Origin: Axinella damicornis
Lineage: Eukaryota; Porifera; Demospongiae; Axinellida; Axinellidae
Direction: 5' to 3'
Assembly (NCBI GenBank): GCA_963931865.1
Contig: OZ007506.1
Location: 19,255,853 to 19,319,852, forward strand
DNA: 64,000 nt
Within the stretch, counting starts at the first letter, position 1; each line of letters begins with the position of its first letter. Shown here piece after piece: positions 1 through 13,700 of this stretch. The notes under the pieces are model-generated. The model saw only the letters and a list, made by a program, of their open reading frames with translations, ran no database searches and was not told where the DNA came from. Both the position numbers and the translations under genes were made by a program.

Positions 1-1778
1 CTGGCAGTAAATACACTTTGGAAATATATTCATTGCAGTTCACATGGTACCATGCATTAATTAATGTAAATCATGATGATGTCATAGGATAGTGGCTACA
101 ATACTGTGGTTGAACTACAGTGTAGTGGTTAACTTCGGGGGTGTTAATTCTCATCAGGCGCTGATCCCCCACATACAGTGTATGTGGATGACATCATGTG
201 AACTTTGGCACTTGGTTCGGACGAATGGCAACAGACGGGATGCAGGTACCGATTGAGAGCCACTTATCATCCTTTAGCACTTACACGATTAGTTGCACGT
301 TGTACAGGGCATTCACAGTGATCAATTATATTTCATCAGCATCCTGTGGCCCTCCCTGTGCCTTCAGTCACGAGTTAGAACACAGTAGAAATCGAAATCG
401 CGAGTGCAGCAAGGTCGCAGGTCTTACTTTGGCAATAGTTATCTCACACTATCGCCAACGTCATGGCTGGACAACCCTAGCCTCGGCCTGGGAACGAGGC
501 TGGACAACCCTAGCCTTGGCCTGGGAACGAGGCTGGACAACCTGCTCTTTGGCCTCGTCCAAGATTCCTATCCTCCATGCAGAATGGGGTCTGGCCACAT
601 GAGACTAACGTAAAATGCACTTCTCTGGCAGAGGGAAAAGCCACGAAAGGATAAAGGAGGCAGTCATCCACCTCACAAGTGACAGCCATGTCTGTTTAGA
701 TGAGGTTACTATCACACCAGTGAGGTATGCCTCACACAACAGACAAGAGCAGCTGCTAAATACCACAACTATTTCCTGTGTCTATTGTGCGCCCAAGGGA
801 CTACTTGTAATTTGAGATACCAGCTTCAGTATACAGCAGGTTGAACTGAACAGTCTCAAACTGCTGCATGTACGTTGCACGTACAAGCAGCAGTTATACT
901 TAAAAGCAGCTTCACTCGCTTCAGCTGCTGCTCCCGACTGCATCCCCATGTAAGCTGGTGCTGGACAGCTCCCAATGCAAAAGTCTGGTGAGTTCTCATC
1001 CTCCACATGGCGTTCACGTTTTAGCACGGCACACAACAGTCTCTCTTCAGCAGTCTCACGAGCTCACTGCGTCTCACGAGCTCACTGCGTCTCACGAGCT
1101 CACTGCGTCTGAGTGAGTCTGGATTAGATCATTACCCTGAAGCACCGAAGCCTTGTGCAATAGTGTCTCTGGCGAAGAGTACTGGCACCACATTAATGCG
1201 AGATCGAGATCAAGTAAGGACAAGGGCCGTACACGTCACTACTCCAGTCCCACCCCTAACACCCGACTTCCGTTAGTCACACACACTTAAAATCCTAATG
1301 CAGTGATGCAAGTCCGCTATGCCCCAGCAAACTGACTAATTCTTTCATTAATTTCCTTTACTTTGAAGCGGTTACTTTGAGTAACGGCCAAGAATGCCAG
1401 GCCTCCAAAATCCCACCTTGTTAATCTTAGCGTGATTACTACCCAGACCCTCCCTGCTCAGGAAGGCTGGGGTTGAACAGCGCAGGGCAGCCCCTACATT
1501 CCCAAGCCAATACATATCAGTTGGGGAGGGATAGTATATCGGAAATGACCTCTAGCATATGTATACTGGTACAGTCCATGACACACACACATGAAAGCAA
1601 TGAGCATTTGTTTTGGTCCTTGACAGCAAAGGTGAATTTTAGCTAGGATCTGCCCTTATCCATTTATGATATGTACAACCATACACATACCTTAGTAGTC
1701 ATGACTGCTATCATACGTAGATACCATGGCAACAAAGACCTAACAGAGCAAGTTCACACAATCTCAGCAGCTACTCAC
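1..1778. other. Left flank, no supported gene
   Basis: This stretch lies downstream of the first exon of the proline-rich gene, so later exons of that gene may be here. I found no minus-strand segment with a convincing acceptor, donor and recognisable protein. A stretch near 480-535 holds two copies of a CTGGGAACGAGGCTGG unit, the end of the foldback family seen across the window. Three copies of an 18-bp unit (TCTCACGAGCTCACTGCG) sit at about 1054-1108. Confidence 0.5.
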
Positions 1779-3611
1779 CTCATCAGCGAGTCCAGCAACT
1801 TCCTCCATTCCTTTTATCCCAGACTCCAGCTCCTTGATCCACGAGTCCAGAAGCAAGTTCCCTCCATTCTGTTCAGTCTCCTTCGCCAAAACGTTCTCCT
1901 CCTCCTCCTCCTCTGTCTCTTCCTCGTAGCTGATGTCGTCCCAAACGCCAAGGTTGTCGTTACTTCCGCTCCGAGATGAGCTGTTCTCGTCATTACTGAA
2001 GCTGGAACGGGCACTGGTCTGTAAGTGATAGGGCTCTCCAGTGTCTGGAGGTGAGCCTCCATTCTTTGTCTTCTTCCTCCTACTCTGGTCTGCCATATTC
2101 TCAAAAATCTGATCAATGGTATCCTCAAATTGACTGTCAAGAGTTGATTGAGAATTTTGGGACGGTTTTGGAATGTCATAGTCATCGTCCTTAGGAATGG
2201 TTAACTTGCTGCTGCATCTGCTGGAGTTTTGTGACATGGAACTTGAACTTGCGTCAGCCGAATAAACACTAGAGGTGACAGACACTGGTCTACTGTCACT
2301 CGAAGATTCAGACGTCAGTCTTGATGGCGTTGTGAGCAGAGAATAGCTCTTTTCTTTTCTCCCCTTGTCTTCTGGAGAGCTGTATTCTTCCTTCTCCAAG
2401 CTGTTCTGCTTCACTGGACTGCTCTGTAACTGAGGTCCTGGGACAAGCATTGACATGGCCTTTTCTTTAGCCTCCCTCTCTCTCTTTGACAGAGGAATAT
2501 CGTAATCTTGAAACCCATTCTTCTCTCGAGCTGGTTTTGGTATATCGTAATCTTCATACCCATTTAGAGACAGACCAGGCTGAAGATTGCTGGAAGATGG
2601 ATCTCCGCTCAGACGGCCGTGCACTACTGGGGGTGGTGGGGGGATGTTTGGGGCCACTTGTGGAACGGTTGTGATGTGTGTGTTTTCACTCCTGGTGGGA
2701 GGAGGGGGAGGGGGAGGTGGAGCATCATGAAAACGATTTGGACTTTGCGGTGGAGTGGATGAATTGACGGACCTTCGTGTAATTGAGGATCTTCGGGGTG
2801 GAGGCGGAGGGATGGGGGACTCCTGGGAGTGCCGACTGTTCCTCATTGGAGGTGGGGGAGGGACATTTTCCCCCGCAGAGCTGTGGCCTTGTGTGGGGCT
2901 CATGGAGTTTCGCAGCACAGGAGGGGGCGGTATTGCTGAAGGTGATGGGACAGGGGAAGAAGTGTGGTGTACAGGGGTGGTTCGTAGGGGAGGAGGGGGC
3001 GGTACTGCTGACGGTGATGGTGCAGGGGGAGAAGTGTGATGGACGGGTGTGGTTCGTAGGGGAGGAGGGGGCGGTACTGCTGATGGTGACGGGATAGCGA
3101 AAGAAGTGTGGTGTACAGGGGTGGTACGTAGGGGAGGAGGGGGTGGTACTGTTGACGATAATGGGACAGGGGGAGAAGTGTGATGGACGGGTGTGGTTCG
3201 TAGTGGAGGAGGGGGCGGCATTGTCGACGGTGATGGGACAGGGGGAGAAGTGTGGTGCACGGGTGTGGTGCGTAGTGGAGGAGGAGGAGCAGCGGATCCA
3301 AACTTAACTTTGTGCTTTGGTGAATGTTGGGGGACAGGTGGAGAGTGTGATTGTGTTGGAGGAGGAGGTGGTGGTTGGGATGGAGGTGGACCACCATTCT
3401 GAATTCGAGAGAAGGATCCTGATCTGACAGGTGGCGGTGGTGGCGGTCCATTTGCTCGACTAACTGGAGACACAACTGGAGGTGGAGCAGGGGCCTTATA
3501 GGCCGGGGGGAGGGAGGGTGGAAAAGGGGGGACAGTCGACAGCTTAGTTGCAGGAGAACACAGTGATGGAGGCAGAGGTGGTGGAGGAGGGGGTGGAGGC
3601 GGTGCAGCCAT
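1779..3611 (-). CDS. Proline-rich YDIP-motif scaffold protein, first coding exon (partial)
   Basis: Open frame of 611 codons starting at ATG 3611 (MAAPPPPP) and ending in codon phase 0 at a clear donor (GAG|GTGAGTAG, boundary 1779/1778); the rest of the gene lies to the left. The N-terminal two thirds is poly-proline: many PPPPP runs and five tandem 24-residue units built on PPPPPLRTTPVHHTS (about 2930-3290). Then come three YDIP motifs (two as YDIPKP, one as YDIPLSKRER), a Ser-rich stretch, an acidic run (EEEEEE) and an amphipathic segment with LLDSWIKELESG. I infer an SH3/EVH1/profilin-binding adaptor whose YDIP tyrosines could be kinase substrates, as in Cas- or WIP-like proteins. I see no WH2 or SH3 domain in this exon and cannot name an orthologue. 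Codons upstream of the ATG remain open but lack another ATG. Confidence 0.8.
2928..3290 (-). repeat. 72-bp coding tandem repeat (5 units)
   Basis: Five in-frame units of 72 bp encode PPPPPLRTTPVHHTS followed by a variable serine/proline tail. The unit length is a multiple of three, so copy-number change would keep the frame. The core RTTPVHHTS is strictly kept while the tail varies. Confidence 0.85.
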
Positions 3612-4290
3612 CTTGTCTTCGAACCTACAGCAGTTCAAAGGTTGCTTGATGTCGGTCTTTTGCCTCAGTTGGGAAGGAAATAGCTTTCAGAAGGGTTTCA
3701 CTGTTGTTGAGATCAAGTGACAACAAAATAATCCTTATTGCCGAAAAGATAATCTACGCTTCACTAAATAAATCTAAATCTTGTTAGAGAGCAGTTCTCA
3801 CAGCTTTCACCACAAAATCGACAGCTGCAAACGTTTAAATACGGTAGAGAGACTCTCATTACCTGTATGAAAGAGAATATAAACACCAGTGACCCAGCTT
3901 CCCAATTACATGTAGCTTCCTGAACATTCATGTTACACACCACCCACCCATCCCCTACCACACACACAGCCCACAACCCTAACTTGTAGCACACTGGTGA
4001 ATGCATGAAGCCTACATTGTACAAGTGTTGTACAACTTGTGGCAAAAGGAATGTTGTAATCACCAAGGTCATCAATGGCTCCAGGATTGACAGTTTGCAC
4101 TTGCTACACAGGATGAACATGGAGAAGTACACAACAGGTACTGGTCAAAAGCCAAAGTCCAAGAGAAAATAACACGTGTGAGGTGGTTGGGCTGTAAAAT
4201 TTGGACCCCGGACTACACTATGGACTGGACGGGAGACAGCTGTATACAGAACGGTGAATGTCACCAAAGCCAAAGCTATGACAGGCTGTC

Positions 4291-4669
4291 TTAGCCTCGT
4301 TCCCAGTCCCACGCCCAGCTTTCCGTCGCTTGCAGTACGGTAAAGCGGGGAGGGCCTGGTACATTTCCTCACGTGAGCATGACGTATTCAAAAAATGGCA
4401 AAATTTTCAGAACGAAGACGCTACGTTTTGACGTTCAACGCTCGGTGAGTATAACAGTCGCCCCCCGCTAGCTAGATACGTGTGGTATGTTACCTGGTAC
4501 CTTCACTCTTCTTGCTGTTCTGAGACACACTACGCCCCCGTTGAACTTCCGGTCTTTCTACCCCTTTCTACCCTTGACGTCACTCACGTGAGTAAATGTA
4601 CCAGGCCCTCCCCGTTTTACTGTACTGCAAGCGACGGAAAGCTGGGCGTGGGACTGGGAACGAGGCTAA
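4291..4669. repeat. Foldback element with ~95-bp arms
   Basis: Left arm 4291-4387 begins TTAGCCTCGTTCCCAG and continues through CCACGCCCAGCTTTCCGTCGC; right arm 4577-4669 is its near-perfect reverse complement ending CTGGGAACGAGGCTAA. A ~190-bp unrelated loop separates them. This is the longest arm set of the TAGCCTCGTTCCCAG family in the window. Confidence 0.8.
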
Positions 4670-5907
4670 GGCTGTCTCTCTCTCCGTCCAAAGTTGCTCC
4701 CTAGCCGGTTGAGGTGTCTTCCCCAAGTTCCAAGAGGTCAAAGATTGTGTGTATACTTAATGAGCTTCTGTGGCTAGGCTATGGGTAGAGGATCCATGAA
4801 CTATTTCTCATGGAGGCCAAGTGCATTTGTTGGGAAACCACCTTCAACAACTTTTCATTGAGCTCTAATTTATGATTCAGCTGATTAGCTCTTGAAGGGG
4901 TTATATTTGAAGCTCATTAAATACACATGACCATTTGACCTCCCTGAACTTGCAGGAAGCTGCTTCAACAGGCTAGGAAGACAGATACAAACAACCTATT
5001 GTAGCTTTGCCAGCTGTGTTTAGCTGTATTGATCAGCGCTGTCTCGAGTCCAGTCCAGTCCGGACCATAGTCCAGTCCAGAGTCCAGCTTTACAGAGACC
5101 CACTACGTTTGTGTCATACACATAATTATCATGATGGAGTAGATATGTGTAACACAGCCTCGTTCCCACGCCCCATCCCAGCTTTGGGGGCCTGGAAACG
5201 AGGTTACTACCAGCTCATCTTGCTTCACCCCGGGCCCCATAGCTATCTCTGCCTACACAAAACTGACAGCACCAACATGTCTACACTATTGGACCTGCAA
5301 CTGTATATGCATGCATTGAATGTCATAGGTTTAACATGAACTATGTTCACACCATATATGGGTACCAAATCAGGCATGCAAGCACAACTTGGTAGAACTG
5401 CATGCACATACCTCTAATACGCTGCCTGCGCTTCATTTAAGTAAGGGAGGAGGAGACATGAGTTGCTAAATACTTAAATACTTCTTGGGCATCTTTCAAA
5501 AGGGGGCAGCAACACTCGGGAGGGACTCAAGGGGGGTGGGGGGTGGGGGCCTGCCCAAATGATCAAAACCCTGGCTGGGATCATTACACACAATCAACTA
5601 TGGGAAAGCATATCTACCGACATGAAGCAAATTTTGAGCACTCCGAGCAGACAGCTGTGACTGCGGTCAAATGGTCAACTAAACTATAAATTGGGTGCAA
5701 TGCACGTTTGGTCAACGCGTCAGTCAACCGTGTCAGTGGAACATTCCCAGAGTTACAATCCACTGTGTCCACTGTTTAGCCTATGCAGACCAAATGCTCG
5801 CAATCCCACAGGAATTTTCCTCAAGGGCAAGACAAACCGCAAGTCAATGGCCACGGCTTATTAGTCATTCGTTAATGACCTTTACATTCCAAAGACCACA
5901 AACGTTT

Positions 5908-6385
5908 AGCACCTACTGTGGCTGGGGAATACTAGGCTCACTCCTTCTCTCACAACCCCCACACCCCCCTACGGTGTACTAGCCTCCCTCTCCCCCTGTG
6001 AGCTACAGTAAAGGTGGTGGTGTGGGAGGGGAATGGTCAGCACCTACTGTGGCTGGGGAATACTAGGCTCACTCCTTCTCCCACACCCCCCACACCCCCC
6101 TACGGTGTACTAACCTCCCTCTCCCCCTGTGAGCTACAGTAAAGGTGGTGGTGTGGGAGGGGAATGGTCAGCACCTACTGTGGCTGGGGAATACTAGGCT
6201 CACTCCTTCTCCCACAACCCCCACACCCCCCTACGGTGTACTAACCTCCCTCTCCCCTTGTGAGCTACAGTAAAGGTGGTGGTGTGGGAGGGGAATGTTT
6301 AGCACTACTGTGGCTGGGGAATACTAGGCTCACTCCTTCTCCCACAACCCCCACACCCCCCTACAGTGTGTACTAGCCTCCCTCT
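5908..6385. repeat. ~130-bp tandem repeat, 4 units
   Basis: Four successive copies start with AGCACCTACTGTGGCTGGGG (the last lacks one base) and carry a C-rich segment (CCCACACCCCCCTACGG) and a G-rich segment (GGTGGTGGTGTGGGAGGGG). Directly after it comes a poly-G run (about 6451-6474) and several ATCAAGCATAGGAGGGG units to about 6670. Confidence 0.8.
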
Positions 6386-7179
6386 CCCCCTGTGTATTTA
6401 AATCAAGTGTAGGAGGGACGGGCTATACTTACATCAAGTGTAAGAACAAAGGGGGGGGGGGGGGGGGGGGGGGGTGTCAAGTGTAGGATGGTAGGAGTAG
6501 TAAGGTGATCAAGTGCAGGAAGGGAGAAGGCAGGGAGCATTTACATCAAGCAAGTAGAGATGTGCTTGTCATCAAGCATAGGAGGGGTACGCTTGTCATC
6601 AAGCATATATAGGAGGGGTACGCTTGTTATCAAGCGTAAGAGGGGTGTGCTTGTCATCGAGCATAGGAGGGGAGCACTTACAGCTCAAGTTGCAGAAGGT
6701 GGAGGTGGGGTGCATTGATATCACATCCATAATCAGCACAGCTATTATGTTTAGGTGGGTGGCTAATCACTGCACTGATGATGGGCATTCAGAGTACAGC
6801 AGGTTCACTACCTGTCATCACAATGGCATACTTAAAGTTGTAACTAGGAGATGAGGAAGGATCTCAACCAAGAGTCATTTGCCCTACATGGTATTCTGTG
6901 GCCATGGTCACTACTTACCTCCTCCGTGAGAGCCATTAGCCATTAGCCGCATTATTGCATTTGTTTTGTCCCCAGATTGTCTCCGGAACAATGTCCAGCA
7001 TTTGGTACTAGCCATGGCTACTCCACTTTTTGAGCCGTTATCATACGAGCTTCACGGTGTGTACTGCCCTCAGTGTATTGCCAGCACATCCATTACTGCA
7101 GCAGCTGCCTCCAGTCATGGCCCACGTTTTGCTAAAGTCATGAATAATGCCAGCATATCTAGCAGCTGCAGCCCCCGGT

Positions 7180-7289
7180 TAGCCTCGTTCCCACCGCCAG
7201 TATTTCCTCGCTTCCAGTGTGAAATATGGCATATTTCACACTGGAAGCGATGAAATGCTGGCGGTGGGAACGGCCTGGGAACGAGGCTA
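7180..7289. repeat. Foldback element, PAL-B type
   Basis: Near-perfect hairpin: TTAGCCTCGTTCCCACCGCCAG and the GTATTTCCTCGCTTCCAGTG segment are mirrored in reverse complement, ending CTGGGAACGAGGCTA. The inner sequence resembles the copies at 31559 and 51475 but differs from the copies at 32260 or 47494. Confidence 0.8.
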
Positions 7290-8437
7290 CCCTACGGTCT
7301 CTCCACCTTGATGTACACTTGCTGGAGGGGAGTGCGAATTCAAAGATCCTGTCTAGGCAGGATTGGAGGGGGTGTGGTTGCTGGGGTTCACATAGGAGGC
7401 CGGAAATCATGGAGAATTGGCCAGATTCAGCTAATTACAAGGCCATGGATTACTAATGAATAGTTTATCACAAGATGGTGAAATGGTCCCTCAGATTGAG
7501 CTAATCCATCACCTGTAGCTGGTAAGAACTACCACAGTGAGCGAGTGAGGGTCCAGTAAATAATAGTTTCTCAAGTGAATTGAAGCAATTTGTACACTAA
7601 ATTGTATCAATTTGTAACCACAAACACGGTCCCAAAACAACACCTCACTTTTGAACATGACCACCATCATGGCTGACAAACAAGCTCACCTACATCATAA
7701 GAAAACCCAAAACTCATACTTTAGGTACGAAAATAAAATATTAAAGCAGTGAATGTGTACAGCTGTTCCCCACCAGCTACGTACCAGGCCCCTTCACTCT
7801 TCTTAAGCTCCTGAGCATCGATACATAGTTAAATCCTTTCTACCACACTTTCCAGAATACAAACCAGCCTCTACCCAGCACCGCAAGCAATGGAACGCTG
7901 AAAGAGAGCTCTAGAAGCACGACTACAAACAAGCATTAAGGATTCTTGAATTCTTGGACTGGCCCCAAACCAACCCCCCAACCATAAGATTTGATAGCTC
8001 CCAACTGTAAACACTGGAGCAGTCAGTTCTTACATGTATCATACAAACTCTGAGTTGTCCCTGAAAGACCCAAGTCTCCAGTACCGAAACACACACTGTT
8101 CGTACAAGACCGCTCCACTTAAAAAACAAAAAATGTCATGTAGATTCAGTTAGGAATTCCCAAGCAGTTGGAGATATACAGCCCCACTATAAACCATGCA
8201 ACTGACAACAAAATAGTCAAAAATTCAATTTTAGGTGCATGACTGATTGATTTCCAATTTCCACGTAAACACAAATCACAGGGATTGAATTCCATTATCA
8301 ACACGGATTACCGAAGCGACGGACGGATCTGCCTCTATACCAATCATGTGATTGCTAGACACTTCCACCACAGACCCCAGACCAGGTCGTATCTGTGTTG
8401 GTTTGAAGGGTATACATGTACTGACCCCATCCTCCTG

Positions 8438-8518
8438 TCAATGTGACTCAGCTGTCCCATCCTCCTGTCAATGTGACTCAGCTGTGGAGTCAGCACAGCT
8501 GAGTCACATTGACACTGT
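8438..8518. repeat. Direct and inverted copies of a 20-bp motif
   Basis: TGTCAATGTGACTCAGCTGT occurs twice directly and then once inverted (ACAGCTGAGTCACATTGACA), giving a strong stem. It contains AP-1-like TGACTCA cores. Confidence 0.65.
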
Positions 8519-9419
8519 GGAATCAGCCTCGTTACCAGCCTTCACCACCTGCAGTTTTGATCACTTGAAGCGCGGAACATGGAGGTGGAAGGGCTGGTCA
8601 CATAATGAGGTGACGTCAGGTAGATACGCACACGGGGGCGGTTGCCAATGAAGGATCTCGAGGCCCTAACTTGTAATGTTCATTGAAGGGCTGGAGGCCA
8701 GAGCGCTAGCAAGGCAGCATCAATACCGTTTGTTGTTCATGACACCAGGGTCGGGCACTCCCCCTCACATGTCTACACTCTCCCCTTCACATGTCTACAC
8801 TGTACATGTACCTGACTGTACAGCATGTGACCTGTCTCCCATGCCACCCCCCTCCACATGCACATGCCGTAAGCAATCAAAGGATTGAGGTGGGAAAGGC
8901 CTGGGAACGAGGCTACTGTGGAGTAGTGGCCGGACAAACTATCAAGCACTCCCAGACAGGCCGTGCAACATGATCCTCCATCTTGCAATACACTACCATC
9001 TCAGGTATGCGTACTCCACGTCCTGCCCCCACACACAGGCTCATAAACAAGACATTACACTCCTGGTAGGGGAGTAAGTTATTTGTATTGTAATCAAAAG
9101 TTTGAGGAATCCGAGGGCAGAGGATTGTGACGACACTTAGATGGTACGGGAAATTCAGTCCTTGTTCGAGTGTCTACTGGCCTCCGAGCTGGCCTGTTGC
9201 CTTGGTGGTGGAGTTGTGAGTTTCGTTTTCCCATTGGCCAGCATTGCTTGTTTCCACTGTAGGCAGTATGTGATGTCACATACATGCATGTTAATTGGGA
9301 CCATGCAGTCATCAGTACGAGCAGGTGCACGCAATTAGAGTCTGCCGAAGTATGCACAAGGTGAGAGTAAGGAAGGACAGGGGGCAAATCCATTAACATT
9401 TTTTTGCCTATGGTACTTT

Positions 9420-9632
9420 AGAGACCACCCATGATCAGTGGGTTGCCATAGAGACCACCCATGATCAGTGGGTTGCCATAGAGACCACCCATGATCAGTG
9501 GGTTGCCATAGACACCACCCATGATCAGTGGGTTGCCATAGAGACCACCCATGATCAGTGGGTTGCCATAGAGACCACCCATGATCAGTGGGTTGCCATA
9601 GAGACCACCCATGATCAGTGGGTTGCCATAGG
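9420..9632. repeat. 30-bp minisatellite, 7 copies
   Basis: Seven almost identical units of GAGACCACCCATGATCAGTGGGTTGCCATA; one copy has GACACC instead of GAGACC. There are no unique spacers, so this is not a CRISPR array. Confidence 0.9.
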
Positions 9633-9763
9633 TAGGGTGTAGTCTTCTACTGTAAACACTTATTCATAGTCAATAACGTGTAAATCAACAGATTCTTAGA
9701 TCTTGCTTTGTTCATAGGCACTGCCTGTCAAGTTGTCTAACTAATCTGCTTCTATTGCCCCAA

Positions 9764-9898
9764 TACAGTGCTGTAGGGGAAAAGACTTCCATTGCCCCCA
9801 ATAGGTGACAATACAGTGCTGTAGGGGAAAAGACTTCTATTGCCCCCAATAGGTGACAATACAGTGCTGTAGGGGGAAAGACTTCTATTGCCCCCAAT
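9764..9898. repeat. 48-bp tandem repeat, about 3 copies
   Basis: Units contain CAATACAGTGCTGTAGGGG and GACTTCTATTGCCCCCAATA. Confidence 0.8.
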
Positions 9899-10696
9899 AA
9901 TAGGCACCAGTGTAGGGAGTACGTCCTGCCCTCCTACAGGTCCATTACTTCCTGTACTATGACATCACAACCTCTACCAGAGCGTCAGATCATTCCCATT
10001 TCAAACTGAACTTGGGTCATTGCTAATTGATTTCTGCCACTTCCTTGTGACAATCAGCTATGCACCAGACCAAAGGTCAACTCTCTAGATCTCCTCTGAC
10101 CAGAGTACAGCCAGGAATGCACAGCTCACTTGGTTGTGATCATCAGCTGTGTGACCAGACCAAAACATACACACACACTATCCAAACACAGCAGGATTCT
10201 GGTGGCATTTTTGGTCCAATTAACACACCCCCTCTCCATGTGATCACAACCTACAGATTCATAATACATAGCAGCACACTTTCCCAGCTATATATTAGTG
10301 GAATGCCGGACATTGGAGGGCGAGCCTGAGCAAGTGCAACCACGTGCAGGACATGGAGCAGTTGCATTCACATGACTGTCATCAGAATGTGACTGAGCAA
10401 TGAGCATCGTAGGCCACAGAAATTATGACACTAAACGTACACTCGTGCACATCACAGCAACTGTGAGTCAGGCTAGCGATAGCTAAAGCAGTCTAGCAGG
10501 TACGTCACCCACGGCACCAGCGGTAGGTCCACACACTGTCTTTGTTTGTTGACGCTACCGAGGGGGTAGAATGTTCACGGTTCCTTGCATCGAGGAAGTC
10601 TGCACGGTTCGTTGAATTTGAATATTATTGTGCACTTGCAAGTGAAATCGGCTGATTTAAAATATTCGGTGATAGGTCAGCCCAAGCAAACAACAA

Positions 10697-10777
10697 CCAA
10701 ATATACACACAGGACCTAAGAAAGAGGCCCACAGAGCAAATATACACACAGGACCTAAGAAAGAGGCCCACAGAGCA
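10697..10777. repeat. ~40-bp direct duplication
   Basis: AAATATACACACAGGACCTAAGAAAGAGGCCCACAGAGC occurs twice back to back. Confidence 0.8.
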
Positions 10778-13700
10778 CTATGACAACAATCTTGAAACAA
10801 ATGAACTCTGAACTCTGTTGACAGCAGCAAAAAAAGGTCAGAATAGGAAGTAATCACATGAACAACGACAGTCGAAGGCAGAAGGGCAGCCATGGAAGGT
10901 TCATAACTTCACGAATAGCGCTTTACAAATATCAGTGTCCTGTGCAACAGCCATTGTGATGGTATAGTCGAACTCTTGTGCATGTTCCCAGCCAGCTCAA
11001 ACTATTCATTACACGGAGACATTACTCCACTAACACAATACTGCAAGCGGAGGAAAATACGACCTGACCACCGCCGACCAGTGCGGGGAAGAAGTCCATG
11101 GATGAACGTAAGCACTGCCAGTGGAGTGGTCTTCAAAAGTGCCCTTTGACTGCTACAGAACTCTTGGCCCTATTCACTGCCATACCATCTGCAGACTATT
11201 AGATTACACAGGACCTCCTGGTACTGTACAGTGACCACGGTTAGCCCAGTCCTTATAGAGTCCCAAGCAGAGAATGCAATGGAACAAGACACTTTTGTTT
11301 CGCTGCAGCGTTGAAGCCTTAGTGTGCAGGTTTTGTGTGAACACACAGGCAAAACAGAGTCACCAATACATAGCACAGCTCCAGACAGCCCACACTGCCC
11401 CATTCAGACTATTCAGGCCCACAAAGTGTGTAACCAGCAGAACATTGTGTTGTCACACAGCAAGTCTCAACACCACCACCACCTGGGACTGGTACAGGAT
11501 GCTGCTGGGCAGCTGCAAATGCATTTAGGATCCATTAGGAGACCACACAAGTACTTAGTGTTGATATCCAATATGTCAATGATCTGGGATAGGCTGATTA
11601 TTAGTCAAGCTCCCAAGACACACATGGATGCTCACACACACACACACACACACACACACCCACACAGTTCTCTCCCTCCCTCTCACAGCTGAAGTCAACA
11701 GCTTCAGAGAGAAAGTCAAAATCTTTCTCACATGCAGACATACAAGCACGCACGCACACACACACACACACTTTCCATCCTGTGTTCTCACATACGTTAT
11801 GCCCACCTTCAATACAATACTGACATCAGAGAGGGGACTTGCCAGCCAGGTTTATGGGTTATGTACCAAATGCCAAATGCAATCTAAATAAGCCGTATGC
11901 ATCCAACCATCTAATGCCACTACAATTGTAAAGTACCCTTGAGTTTTTCATTCCATATTATAATCTCCTGAATATCCACAACTAGTTCCCTGCCAACCAG
12001 TCTGAGTCAGGGACAGGATCAGATCTTCAATGTCATCAAACAAACTAACCGTATGGGTGCCTTGGGAATCCAGGTGTTCTAAGACTTTACCCAATAGAAA
12101 AATGCTGAATTGGGAACGGTTATGGTTGACCATCTTATAGGATAACAAGACTGACTCAACTCGCAACCTCCAGAATTAGTTCTCTGAAGTATAGGTACCT
12201 AATCAGTAAAGGAACATTTTCTGAACACAGTCATTTGAATGTGCAGTCATATTCATCTAACCAAAGATTCACTCCAGCGAGCACTGTAGCAGGAAGCTAA
12301 TTGAGTTAACTTGCTGGAGCAGTCTTAACAGTGTTCGAAGTGTACGCTCTCCCTGATGCACACACAACAGCTGGATTTCAACATGCAACCATCCCAGGCC
12401 TAACACATCCCTGATAGATAGCTCTTACAAGCACAGCCGGTGTCAGCCCCTGGGATTATATACAGCACAGAAACCAAGATTGTCAGAAATTACTTTCCCA
12501 GTAAAATACTAAATTCACCCAGTTTATACTCGAGTCCACAACTCACGCAGTCAGCCACAAGTCAAGGTCACAGTTCTACTCGAGTGACTCTAGTCCGGTT
12601 GCATTCATTTATACTCAGACCCAGCTACCAGCTGACTGCGCTAGCTGCTGTCGAATAATACCACAGCTACGTATACAGCCACATGCACCTGACCCCTTCG
12701 GCATAAATTATTTCCCCTCAGTATAAAATTCTAAGGCTACCTGCTTAGAGCTATATATACGTATGTATGGACTCACCTACTTATCTACGCTGTCTGACAT
12801 GCGTATGGTGTACGCCTAGTCGAGTCTTTTCTGCTTTGCTTCGAACAGTGTAAACTGTCTCGCAACCTCCCAGCTTTGAATAACGGATGATATACCGCAC
12901 GTTGTTGATTAGAGTTCGCGGAAGTATACGGACCGCGCACGTTTTTTGTGGAGACAAAATTAATTTTGCGTTGTAACAGACTGTGAATAAACTACACAAA
13001 AGAGTGTGATGGAGTGCATAATTATGCAGCCGGTGCAGCTCCATTTCAATGTGATGAATTAGTGTTGCACATTCATGACATTTCGCTATGCAGGTACTGA
13101 CTCCAGGTTGGGCATTGTCTGGGAGACCAAGATGGCTGATTGAGGTATGGTAATATCCTGCAGGAAATGGGACAGGAAGTGGGACAGGAAGTAAAGTAGT
13201 AAATACCAAGGGCTTCACTTCCAGTGCAGTGACTTCACTAGAAAGTGCACATGCATGCACGTGAATATGGTTACCTCATAATATACATGTTGTCTAAGTA
13301 GGAAGGGTTAATATGATACATATTATGATGATGTCACTAAAAATAGCATTATACGTACATATATACAATCATGTCTTTCGCCACTTGCAGCAGCCGGCCT
13401 TAGGCTAGCTATCTACATAATATAGTACACCCGAACGTTCCCAAGTTGGTCAATTTCATAAGCTCCACTGATATGGGGAGTGGGGGGGGGGGGGGGGGGG
13501 GGGGGCATTCCAGACCACCTGTGCTAACCTGCATGTGCTCACTGGGAATGAGTACATACATTAGTCGCCACACTGAAGTGCAACAACAGTGCTTCCTGAC
13601 TACTGAAAATTCCTCAAACCGGCACAAATATTATTACTAGACTAAGTGCTAAAGGAGCATAATTATTACATTCGATTGGCCGAAATTGCATGCACAATTA

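Noticed and set aside
1671..3402. Glycine- and leucine-rich frames opposite or shifted to the proline-rich exon
   Set aside because: Shadows of the biased sequence; only the frame starting at 3611 has motifs and a splice donor.
9420..9632. Regular repeats resembling a CRISPR array
   Set aside because: Pure head-to-tail 30-bp units with no unique spacers, in an animal genome.
11948..12145. 62-codon minus-strand frame (MVNHNRSQFS...)
   Set aside because: Reads like a plausible globular peptide, but there is no similarity I recognise and no flanking gene structure.
12781..13260. 159-codon minus-strand frame
   Set aside because: No recognisable domain, mixed low-complexity composition, no splice or signal support.
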